The position numbers were made by a program, and so were the translations under genes. The notes under the pieces were generated by a model, which worked only from the letters and a program-made list of their open reading frames with translations, was not told where the DNA came from and did no database searches. DNA of 6,025 nucleotides from Muribaculaceae bacterium (GTDB taxonomy: Bacteria; Bacteroidota; Bacteroidia; Bacteroidales; Muribaculaceae), in the NCBI GenBank assembly GCA_009775195.1, contig VSPF01000160.1:1-6025 (forward strand), in the 5' to 3' direction. Positions 1 to 6,025 of this stretch are shown here, one piece after another (position 1 is the first letter of the stretch; each line of letters starts with the position of its first letter).

Positions 1-1068
1 TTCTCAGTCCGCGTGCCCGACGGCAACTACAAGGTCACTCTCCTCCTCGGCAACAAGAAACGCGCCACAAACACCACCGTGCGCGCCGAGAGCCGCCGTC
101 TGATGCTCGAAAACGTTGCAACAAAGAAAGGTAAGTTCGAAGAGCGTTCGTTCATCGTCAACAAGCGCACACCGGCCATCAACCTCAACGACAGCGTGAG
201 GATTAATCCTCGCGAAGTCGGCACCCCCACATGGGACGACAAGCTCACCCTCGAGTTTACCGGCGAGGCCCCGGCCGTTGCAAAAATCAAAATCGAACCT
301 GTCAGCGACGCGCCCACCATCTTCCTTTGCGGCAACAGCACCGTTGTAGACCAGACAAAGGAACCCTGGGCAAGCTGGGGTCAGATTATTCCGCGATACT
401 TCAAAAACAATGTCGTAGTTGCCAACAACGCCGAGAGCGGCGAACGCACAGCATCGTTCCTCGCCACCAAGCGTCTCGACAAAGTTCTGTCTATGGCAAA
501 GCCCGGCGACTGGATTCTCATCGAGTTCGGCCACAACGACCAGAAAGACAAAGGCCCCGGCACAGGTGCATACTACAACTTCTCGACCAACCTCAAGACC
601 TTTGTTGACCGCGCACGTGCCGCCGGCCTCAAACCGGTGTTCATCACCCCCACCGCACGCCGCCACTTCGACAGCAACGGTAAAATCAAAGACACCCACG
701 GCGACTATCCCCAGGCTATGCGCGAGGTTGCACGCCGCGAGAACGTGCCGGTAATCGACCTCAACCCCATGACCAAGAAACTATACGAAAGCCTTGGCGT
801 AGAAGGCTCGAAAAAAGCCTTCGTACACTACCCCGCCAACACCTTCCCCGGTCAGGAAAAGGCCCTCGCCGACAACACTCACTTCAACCCCTTCGGTGCG
901 ACCGAGGTTGCAAAGTGCGTAATCGAAGGCATCCGCACACAGGTGCCCGAACTCTCGGCCTACCTCATCGAGACCGAGACCTTCGACCCCGCCAAGCCCG
1001 ACGACCCCGCTTTGTTCGTCTGGCCGGCTGCGCCTTTCTTCGATGCTGAAAAACCCTACGGAAACTAA
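1..1068 (+). CDS. SGNH-hydrolase esterase, probable rhamnogalacturonan acetylesterase (5' truncated)
   Basis: The reading frame is open from base 1, so the gene starts left of the window and 355 residues are visible. The GTG at 13 is in frame but is not a credible start, because it falls inside a beta-strand motif (FSVRVPDGNYKVTLLLG) typical of the N-terminal sandwich domain of these esterases. The C-terminal part is an SGNH hydrolase. Block I is CGNSTVVDQ (nucleophile Ser codon at 337-339), followed by block II NNAESGERTASF, block III EFGHND, and block V DNTHFNPFGA with Asp at 871-873 and His at 880-882. This arrangement resembles family CE12 rhamnogalacturonan acetylesterases, which remove acetyl groups from pectin backbones. 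Block I has Asn where GDS(L) enzymes have Asp. Any signal peptide would lie outside the window, so secretion cannot be judged. It sits 18 bp before rhaM, which fits a pectin-to-rhamnose role. The SGNH fold is near certain; the exact substrate is inferred and could be another acetylated glycan. Confidence 0.85.
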   Translation, partial: FSVRVPDGNYKVTLLLGNKKRATNTTVRAESRRLMLENVATKKGKFEERSFIVNKRTPAINLNDSVRINPREVGTPTWDDKLTLEFTGEAPAVAKIKIEPVSDAPTIFLCGNSTVVDQTKEPWASWGQIIPRYFKNNVVVANNAESGERTASFLATKRLDKVLSMAKPGDWILIEFGHNDQKDKGPGTGAYYNFSTNLKTFVDRARAAGLKPVFITPTARRHFDSNGKIKDTHGDYPQAMREVARRENVPVIDLNPMTKKLYESLGVEGSKKAFVHYPANTFPGQEKALADNTHFNPFGATEVAKCVIEGIRTQVPELSAYLIETETFDPAKPDDPALFVWPAAPFFDAEKPYGN

Positions 1069-1086
1069 CCCTTTATATAAATACAC

Positions 1087-1404
1087 ATGAAAAGATTTGC
1101 ATTCAAAATGTTCCTCAAACCCGGTTTCGAGGAAGAGTACGCAAAACGTCACGCCGCATTGTGGCCCGAACTGAAACGCCAGATTACCGAGAGCGGCGTC
1201 CGCAACTACTCTATCTACTGGGACAAAGACACCAACATACTCTTCGGCTACCAGGAAGTCGAAGGCGACGCCAACTCGCAGGATGCCGAGGCAGCCGACG
1301 AAATCACGCACAAGTGGTGGGACTACATGGCCGACATCATGGAGGTCAATCCCGACAACTCGCCTGTGACCATACCTCTCAAAGAAGTCTTCCACCTCGA
1401 CTGA
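1087..1404 (+). CDS. rhaM: L-rhamnose mutarotase RhaM
   Basis: This cytoplasmic enzyme interconverts the alpha and beta anomers of L-rhamnose, supplying the form used by the isomerase. The 105-residue length matches the family (E. coli RhaM is 104). Tyr18 and His22 lie in EEEYAKRHAALWPEL at the same positions as the E. coli active-site Tyr18 and His22. Tyr41 in NYSIYWDK is also conserved, as is the Trp77-Trp78 pair in HKWWDYM. The C-terminal NPDNSPV...EVFHLD is characteristic of the family. The ATG at 1087 gives the family-standard N-terminus. It is preceded by an A/T-rich stretch (tttatataaatacac) with no Shine-Dalgarno sequence, as is common in Bacteroidetes. The stop lies 9 bp before rhaB. 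Seven of its eight lysines are AAA, unlike rhaA, rhaT and rhaD. It appears intact. Confidence 0.97.
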   Translation: MKRFAFKMFLKPGFEEEYAKRHAALWPELKRQITESGVRNYSIYWDKDTNILFGYQEVEGDANSQDAEAADEITHKWWDYMADIMEVNPDNSPVTIPLKEVFHLD

Positions 1405-1413
1405 CCTGCCGCT

Positions 1414-2844
1414 ATGTCTACGACTTATCACTTGGCAGTCGACCTCGGTGCGACCTCGGGTCGCACCATCCTCGCTTCATATGACGGCGACAAGGTGGTC
1501 ATGGAGGAGCTCACACGCTTCAAATACCCCATGATTCCCTTCAACGGCCATCTATTCTGGAACCTCCCGCTGCTCTATCAGGAAATCCTCAACGGCATCA
1601 AGAAAAGCAACGACGTACTCGCCGCCAAAGGCGACGGTGCCAAACTCGAGACCATCGGTATCGACAGTTGGGGCTGCGACGTGGCATACTTCTACCGCGA
1701 CGGCTCGCTCGCCGGTCTGCCCTACTGCTACCGCGACAGCCACACCGAGGGTGCCGTAGAGCGGTTCTGCGAAAAAATGCCGCGCGAAAAGGTATACGAG
1801 AAGACCGGCATACAGTTTATGGACTTCAACACCGTCTTCCAGCTCGATACCATCAAGGCTCATTCGCCCGAACTTATCGAGGCAGCCGACAAAATCCTCT
1901 TCATTCCCGACGCCCTGGCCTACATGCTCACCGGCAATGCCGTCACCGAATATACCGTCGCCTCGACATCGCAGATGCTCAACCCCGTAACCGGCGACCT
2001 CGACACCGAGGTACTCAACGCCCTTGGCATCTCTCGCGATAAATTCGGCCCCATGACTCAGCCCGGTGCCGTCATCGGCACCCTCACCGCACAGGTACAG
2101 GAAGCCACTGGCGTTGGCGCAATTCCCGTCGTCGCCGTTGCCGGCCACGACACCGCTTCGGCAGTTATCGCCGTTCCGTCGCCCGACAAGGATTACGCTT
2201 ATCTAAGCTGTGGCACATGGTCGCTGCTCGGCATCGAGTCGCCAAATGCCATCATCACCGACAAGAGCCGCGAATACAACTTCACCAACGAAGGCGGTAT
2301 CGACGGCACAACACGTTTCTTGAAAAACATCTGCGGCATGTGGATATTCGAACGCTGCCGCGACGAATTCAAGGACGTGCCCCAGAACATCGGCGAACTC
2401 GCAGCCCTCTGCCTGCAGTCCGATTGCCCGAGCATCATCAACCCCGATGACCCGTCGTTTGCACACCCTGCAAGCATGACACATGCCATCGACGAGTATT
2501 GCAAGCGCACCAACCAGCCCGTGCCACAGACACCGGCCGACTATATCCATGTAGTCTACCGCTCCTTGGCAAAGCGCTACAAAGAAATACTGAGCTGGCT
2601 CCGCGAGCTCTCGCCCGTCGAAATCAAACGTCTCCACGTCATTGGCGGCGGTTCGCTCAACCAGTACCTCATGCAAGACACCGCCAACGAACTCGGCATA
2701 CCCGTTATCGCCGGCCCGACCGAATGTACGGCCCTTGGCAACGTGCTCGTGCAGTTGCGCGCCTGCGGCAGCGTGAGCAACCTCAACGAAATGCGCCGCG
2801 TAGCTATTAATTCAACTCAAACCAAAACTTACGAACCTAAATAA
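1414..2844 (+). CDS. rhaB: Rhamnulokinase RhaB
   Basis: This ATP-dependent FGGY-family kinase converts L-rhamnulose to L-rhamnulose-1-phosphate in the cytoplasm. It has 476 residues, close to E. coli RhaB (489). The N-terminal phosphate-binding motif is VDLGATSGRT (residues 9-18), followed by GIDSWGCDVAYF (82-93). The probable catalytic base is Asp246 in VAGHDTASAV. The second nucleotide-binding motif is SCGTWSLLG (265-273). The C-terminal FGGY signature runs from HVIGGGSLNQ (408-417) through ECTALGN (437-443). The ATG at 1414 places the phosphate-binding strand at the very N-terminus, as in the family. It begins 9 bp after the rhaM stop with no A-rich leader, so translational coupling is plausible. 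Lysine codons are mixed (12 AAA, 10 AAG), and the last 40 or so bases turn A/T-rich. It appears intact. Confidence 0.97.
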   Translation: MSTTYHLAVDLGATSGRTILASYDGDKVVMEELTRFKYPMIPFNGHLFWNLPLLYQEILNGIKKSNDVLAAKGDGAKLETIGIDSWGCDVAYFYRDGSLAGLPYCYRDSHTEGAVERFCEKMPREKVYEKTGIQFMDFNTVFQLDTIKAHSPELIEAADKILFIPDALAYMLTGNAVTEYTVASTSQMLNPVTGDLDTEVLNALGISRDKFGPMTQPGAVIGTLTAQVQEATGVGAIPVVAVAGHDTASAVIAVPSPDKDYAYLSCGTWSLLGIESPNAIITDKSREYNFTNEGGIDGTTRFLKNICGMWIFERCRDEFKDVPQNIGELAALCLQSDCPSIINPDDPSFAHPASMTHAIDEYCKRTNQPVPQTPADYIHVVYRSLAKRYKEILSWLRELSPVEIKRLHVIGGGSLNQYLMQDTANELGIPVIAGPTECTALGNVLVQLRACGSVSNLNEMRRVAINSTQTKTYEPK

Positions 2845-2854
2845 TTCAATAACC

Positions 2855-4108
2855 ATGAACGAAGAATCAATCAAGAAAGCATACGAAATCGCGCGCGAGC
2901 GCTACGCCGCCATCGGCGTCGACACCGACAAGGTGCTCGAACAGATGCAGGACTTCCACCTGTCGATGCACTGCTGGCAGGCCGACGACGTGGCCGGCTT
3001 CGAGAACCAGGGCGGCAGCCTCACCGGCGGCATCCAGGTCAACGGCAACTACCCCGGCAAGGCCCGCAACATCGACGAGCTCCGCGCCGACATCCTCTAC
3101 GCAATGAGCCTCATCCCGGGCAAGCACCGCCTCAACCTCCACGAAATCTACGGCGACTTCAAGGGCAAGGTGGTCGACCGCGACGAGGTCACGGTCGAGC
3201 ATTTCCAAAGCTGGATTGACTGGGGCAGGGCCAACGGCATAAAGCTCGACTTCAACTCCACATCGTTCTCGCACCCCAAGAGCGGCGACCTGTCGCTGTC
3301 GAACCCCGACAAGGGCATCCGCGACTTCTGGATTGAGCACAGCAAGCGCTGCCGCGCCATCAGCCAGGCCATCGGCGAGGCCCAGCAGGACCCCTGCATC
3401 ATGAACACATGGGTGCACGACGGCAGCAAGGACATCACCGTCAACCGCCTGCTCTACCGCGAGCTGCTCAAGGACTCGCTCGACCAGATTTTCGAGCACC
3501 GCTACGACTGGATGAAGGACTGCGTCGAGAGCAAGGTCTTCGGCATAGGCCTTGAGAGCTACACCGTGGGCAGCAACGACTTCTACACCTCCTACGCCGC
3601 CAAGAACGACATGATGATAACCCTCGACACGGGCCACTTCCACCCCACCGAGAGCGTCGCCGACAAGGTGTCGGCCATGCTGCTGTTCGTGCCCGAGCTG
3701 ATGCTGCACGTGAGCCGCCCGGTGCGCTGGGACTCGGACCACGTAACCATCATGGACGACCCCACCCAGGACCTCTTCAGCGAGATTGTGCGCGCCGACG
3801 CCCTCAACCGCGTGCACTACGGCCTGGACTACTTCGACGGCACCCTCAACCGCATCGGCGCCTACGTCATCGGCAGCCGCGCCGCCCAGAAGTGCATGCT
3901 GCGCGCCCTGCTCGAGCCCACCGCCAGGCTGCGCCAGTACGAGCTGGCCGACATGAAGTTCCAGCGCCTGGCAATGCTCGAGGAGTGCAAGACACTGCCC
4001 TGGAACGCCGTCTACGACATGTTCTGCCTCCGCAACAACGTCCCCGTGGGCGAGAGCTTCATCCCCGAGGTCGAGAAGTACGAGGCCGAGGTAACATCGA
4101 AGCGATAA
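2855..4108 (+). CDS. rhaA: L-rhamnose isomerase RhaA
   Basis: This metal-dependent (Mn/Zn-type) cytoplasmic isomerase converts L-rhamnose to L-rhamnulose. The 417-residue length fits the family (E. coli about 419). By comparison with E. coli RhaA, the metal ligands are Glu234 (GLESYTVGS), Asp258 (LDTGHFHP), His285 (LHVSRPVRWDSDH) and Asp325 (HYGLDYFDG). The catalytic residues correspond to His261, Asp293 and Asp295. All are present at a consistent offset from the E. coli positions. Other family stretches include MHCWQADDVAGFE (38-50) and GGIQVNGNYPGKAR (58-71). The start at 2855 follows an A/T-rich leader (aataattcaataacc), 10 bp after rhaB. Beyond the first ten or so codons the base use changes sharply: 21 of 22 lysines are AAG, whereas rhaB is mixed. 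Long open frames on the opposite strand and in another + frame are by-products of this codon bias. The gene appears intact. Confidence 0.98.
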   Translation: MNEESIKKAYEIARERYAAIGVDTDKVLEQMQDFHLSMHCWQADDVAGFENQGGSLTGGIQVNGNYPGKARNIDELRADILYAMSLIPGKHRLNLHEIYGDFKGKVVDRDEVTVEHFQSWIDWGRANGIKLDFNSTSFSHPKSGDLSLSNPDKGIRDFWIEHSKRCRAISQAIGEAQQDPCIMNTWVHDGSKDITVNRLLYRELLKDSLDQIFEHRYDWMKDCVESKVFGIGLESYTVGSNDFYTSYAAKNDMMITLDTGHFHPTESVADKVSAMLLFVPELMLHVSRPVRWDSDHVTIMDDPTQDLFSEIVRADALNRVHYGLDYFDGTLNRIGAYVIGSRAAQKCMLRALLEPTARLRQYELADMKFQRLAMLEECKTLPWNAVYDMFCLRNNVPVGESFIPEVEKYEAEVTSKR

Positions 4109-4114
4109 GCCGGT

Positions 4115-5149
4115 ATGGAAATCCTCATAGGCCTGCTCGTCATAGCCCTTGGCGCCTTCTGCCAGTCGAGCTGCTACGTGCCCATCAACAAAATCCGCTC
4201 GTGGAGCTGGGAGAGCTACTGGCTCGTCCAGGGCGTCTTCGCCTGGCTGGTGCTCCCCTTCCTGGGCATGCTGCTGGCCGTGCCCGCCGGGCACTCCCTG
4301 GGCGGGATGTTCGCCGCCGCCCCGTCGTTCAACATATGGATGACGGTGCTCTTCGGGGTGCTCTGGGGCGTGGGCGGCCTCACCTTCGGCCTGTCGATGC
4401 GCTACCTTGGCGTGGCCCTGGGCCAGTCAATCGCGCTGGGCACCTGCGCCGGCCTGGGCACCGTCATGGGCCCGCTGCTGCTGCAGGTCTTCTTCCCCGA
4501 GACCGACCCCATATCGCAGCTCACCGCCGCCGTAATCATCGGCGTGGTGGTCACCCTGGCCGGCATCGCCATAATAGGCGTGGCCGGGTCGATGAAGGCG
4601 CGCTCGCTCAGCCCCGAGGAGCAGAAGGCCGCAGTGAAGGACTTCAACTTCCCCAGGGGACTGGCCATAGCCCTGCTGTGCGGCCTGATGAGCGGCTGCT
4701 TCAACGTGGGCCTGGAGTTCGGCGCCGGCATCAACTTCGGCGACGCCACCGACCCCATGTTCCGCACCCTGCCGGCAACATTCCTGGTCACCCTGGGCGG
4801 CTTCGCCACCAACGCCGCCTACTGCCTGTGGCAGAACGGCCGCAACGGCACCTGGGGCGACTACCGCGACGGCTCGGTGTGGGCCAACAACCTCTTCTTC
4901 TGCATCCTGGCAGGCGCCCTGTGGTACAGCCAGTTCTTCGGCCTGGCGCTGGGCAAGGGCTTCCTCACCTCGTCGCCCACGCTGATGACCCTGTCGTTCT
5001 GCATACTGATGGCCCTCAACGTGGTCTTCTCAAACCTCTGGGGCATCATCCTGAAGGAGTGGAAGGGCTGCTCGCGCGCCACAATCGCAGTGCTGGTCAC
5101 AGGCATCGCCGTCCTGGTCGTGTCCTGCTTCCTGCCCCAGCTCATCTGA
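4115..5149 (+). CDS. rhaT: L-rhamnose/H+ symporter (RhaT family)
   Basis: This inner-membrane permease imports L-rhamnose with protons. The 344-residue length equals that of E. coli RhaT. The hydrophobic profile allows about ten transmembrane segments, at roughly residues 3-22, 35-57, 73-93, 98-122, 135-158, 182-205, 217-238, 257-279, 289-312 and 321-341. Stretches shared with E. coli RhaT include WSWESYW (E. coli WSWETMW), WGVGGLTFGLSMRYLG (E. coli WGIGNINYGLTMRYLG), LWYSQFFGLALG and GIILKEW. The ATG at 4115 lies 6 bp after the rhaA stop, without an A-rich leader, which suggests coupled translation with the isomerase. Codon use is strongly GC-biased, with six of seven lysines AAG. Known Bacteroides operons call the equivalent permease RhaP, so the gene name may differ by convention. 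No frameshift or truncation is seen. Confidence 0.95.
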   Translation: MEILIGLLVIALGAFCQSSCYVPINKIRSWSWESYWLVQGVFAWLVLPFLGMLLAVPAGHSLGGMFAAAPSFNIWMTVLFGVLWGVGGLTFGLSMRYLGVALGQSIALGTCAGLGTVMGPLLLQVFFPETDPISQLTAAVIIGVVVTLAGIAIIGVAGSMKARSLSPEEQKAAVKDFNFPRGLAIALLCGLMSGCFNVGLEFGAGINFGDATDPMFRTLPATFLVTLGGFATNAAYCLWQNGRNGTWGDYRDGSVWANNLFFCILAGALWYSQFFGLALGKGFLTSSPTLMTLSFCILMALNVVFSNLWGIILKEWKGCSRATIAVLVTGIAVLVVSCFLPQLI

Positions 5150-5173
5150 AAGCATCTCCCGGGGGCGCACTCT

Positions 5174-5203
5174 CCTTAACCTTTAACCCTTAACCTTTAA
5201 CCC
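5174..5203 (+). repeat. Four-copy 7-bp tandem repeat upstream of rhaD
   Basis: In the 61-bp rhaT-rhaD gap, the heptamers CCTTAAC and CTTTAAC alternate twice: 5174-5180, 5181-5187, 5188-5194 and 5195-5201. This makes a perfect 14-bp direct repeat (5174-5187 and 5188-5201), with two further matching bases to 5203. It ends seven bases before the rhaD start. It does not fit the Bacteroidetes TAnnTTTG promoter element and forms no evident hairpin. The low-G, A/T-containing character may simply keep the rhaD translation start unstructured in an otherwise GC-rich transcript. A protein-binding or slippage-prone element is possible but unsupported. Confidence 0.8.
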
Positions 5204-5210
5204 AATAGAA

Positions 5211-6020
5211 ATGTCAATCCTTGACAACCGCCCGGCCCTGGCGCACGAAATAGGGCAAATAGCCGAAGCCGCCGGCTACCTCTGGCAAAAGGGGTGGGCC
5301 GAGCGCAACGGCGGCAACATCACCGTCAACATCACCGAGCACGCCGACGAGGCCATGCGCGCCATGCCCGCAATCAGCCAGCCAATCGCCATAGGCAGCA
5401 CCCTGCCCAACCTGCGCGGCTGCTACTTCTACTGCAAGGGCACCCAGAAGCGCATGCGCGACCTGGCACGCTGGCCCATGGCCAACGGCTCGGTCATCCG
5501 CATCCTCGACGACTGCGCCCACTACGAAATCATCGCCGACGAGCCGGTGATGCCCACCAGCGAGCTGCCCTCGCACCTGGCTGTGCACAACTACCTCATC
5601 GGCAAGGGCTCTACCTACAAGGCGTCGGTCCACACCCACCCCATCGAGCTGGTCGCCATGAGCCACAACCCCGAGTTCCTCAAGAAGGACGTGCTCACCA
5701 AGCTGCTGTGGTCGATGATACCCGAGACCAAGGCCTTCGCGCCTCGCGGCCTGGGCATGGTGCCCTACATGCTGCCCTCGTCCAACGAGCTCGCCGCCGA
5801 GACCATCAAGGCCATCGACGACAACTACGACGTGGTGATGTGGGAGAAGCACGGCGTCTTCGCCGTGGAGAACGACGTCATGAGCGCGTTCGACCAAATC
5901 GACGTGCTCAACAAGAGCGCAAACATCTACATGTGCGCACGCTCGATGGGCTTCGTCCCCGACGGAATGTCCGACGAGCAGATGACCGAAATCTCTACCG
6001 TCTTCCACCTGCCTAAGTGA
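5211..6020 (+). CDS. rhaD: Rhamnulose-1-phosphate aldolase RhaD
   Basis: This zinc-dependent class II aldolase cleaves L-rhamnulose-1-phosphate into dihydroxyacetone phosphate and L-lactaldehyde in the cytoplasm, the last committed step of the pathway. The 269-residue length is close to the E. coli enzyme (274). The phosphate-binding motif WAERNGGNIT lies at residues 29-38. Glu118 in PTSELPSHL corresponds to the E. coli active-site Glu117. The zinc ligands are His141 and His143 (VHTHP) and His214 (WEKHG), matching the E. coli pattern of His141, His143 and His212. The ATG at 5211 places the phosphate-binding motif at the expected distance from the N-terminus and follows the A-rich cccaatagaa. 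All 13 lysines are AAG, continuing the bias of rhaA and rhaT. The 61-bp gap before it, the longest in the cluster, contains the tandem repeat. It is complete, with only five bases following its TGA. Confidence 0.97.
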   Translation: MSILDNRPALAHEIGQIAEAAGYLWQKGWAERNGGNITVNITEHADEAMRAMPAISQPIAIGSTLPNLRGCYFYCKGTQKRMRDLARWPMANGSVIRILDDCAHYEIIADEPVMPTSELPSHLAVHNYLIGKGSTYKASVHTHPIELVAMSHNPEFLKKDVLTKLLWSMIPETKAFAPRGLGMVPYMLPSSNELAAETIKAIDDNYDVVMWEKHGVFAVENDVMSAFDQIDVLNKSANIYMCARSMGFVPDGMSDEQMTEISTVFHLPK

Positions 6021-6025
6021 TAATA

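Noticed and set aside
13..15. GTG as a start codon of the esterase
   Set aside because: The frame is open through base 1 and the upstream residues FSVR continue a typical beta-strand motif, so the gene is cut by the window edge.
1069..1086. An internal promoter ahead of rhaM in the tttatataaatac stretch
   Set aside because: It is A/T-rich but only 18 bp long, with no TTTG / TAnnTTTG pair. It is better explained as a translation leader.
2867..4294. A 475-codon open frame on the minus strand, antisense to almost all of rhaA
   Set aside because: Its product is a Val/Ala/Gly/Leu/Asp/His-rich string with no recognisable motif. It exactly shadows rhaA, whose catalytic residues are all in place. 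Strong GC bias in the sense gene removes stop codons from the antisense frame.
5150..5173. A rho-independent terminator after rhaT
   Set aside because: CCCGGG is a short palindrome, but no stable stem-loop followed by a T-run can be drawn.
3892..5193. A 433-codon open frame on the plus strand overlapping the end of rhaA and all of rhaT
   Set aside because: The translation is an Arg/Pro/Gly/His-rich string typical of an off-frame reading of GC-rich genes, with no domain signature. The overlapping rhaT frame has clear membrane segments and family motifs.
5174..5203. A Bacteroidetes-type promoter in the rhaT-rhaD gap
   Set aside because: The taaccttt strings have three bases between TA and TTT and lack the following G, so they do not match TAnnTTTG. 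No TTTG element lies at the right distance upstream.
5214..6008. A 264-codon minus-strand and a 240-codon plus-strand open frame inside rhaD
   Set aside because: Both have biased, low-complexity composition and no motifs. rhaD has its full set of zinc and phosphate-binding residues.

Overview
The window carries a compact L-rhamnose catabolic operon, all on the + strand, from what looks like a GC-rich member of the Bacteroidales, probably from a gut or similar polysaccharide-rich habitat. The organism call is inference. It rests on the gene set and protein style (RhaM, RhaB, RhaA, RhaT-type permease and RhaD next to a pectin-type acetylesterase), on the absence of clear Shine-Dalgarno sequences, and on A/T-rich leaders before several starts.

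Layout: 1-1068 is the 3' part of an SGNH-hydrolase esterase, probably a rhamnogalacturonan acetylesterase, whose N-terminus lies left of the window. Then follow rhaM (1087-1404, L-rhamnose mutarotase), rhaB (1414-2844, rhamnulokinase), rhaA (2855-4108, L-rhamnose isomerase), rhaT (4115-5149, L-rhamnose/H+ symporter) and rhaD (5211-6020, rhamnulose-1-phosphate aldolase). Gaps are 18, 9, 10, 6 and 61 bp, so a single transcript is likely. No gene-free stretch reaches 300 bp. The longest gap (5150-5210) holds a short tandem repeat.

How the genes work together: the esterase would remove acetyl groups from rhamnogalacturonan-type pectin so that lyases and rhamnosidases encoded elsewhere can release L-rhamnose. 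RhaT imports the sugar, RhaM interconverts its anomers, RhaA makes L-rhamnulose, RhaB phosphorylates it to L-rhamnulose-1-phosphate, and RhaD cleaves that to dihydroxyacetone phosphate and L-lactaldehyde. A lactaldehyde reductase and an AraC-type RhaR regulator, present in known Bacteroides rhamnose operons, are not in this window and may lie downstream.

No undescribed system was found. The most notable sequence-level signal is an abrupt codon-usage change at the rhaB/rhaA boundary (lysine AAA/AAG mixed before it, almost pure AAG after it), coinciding with an A/T-rich trough. The second is a four-copy 7-bp repeat just upstream of rhaD.
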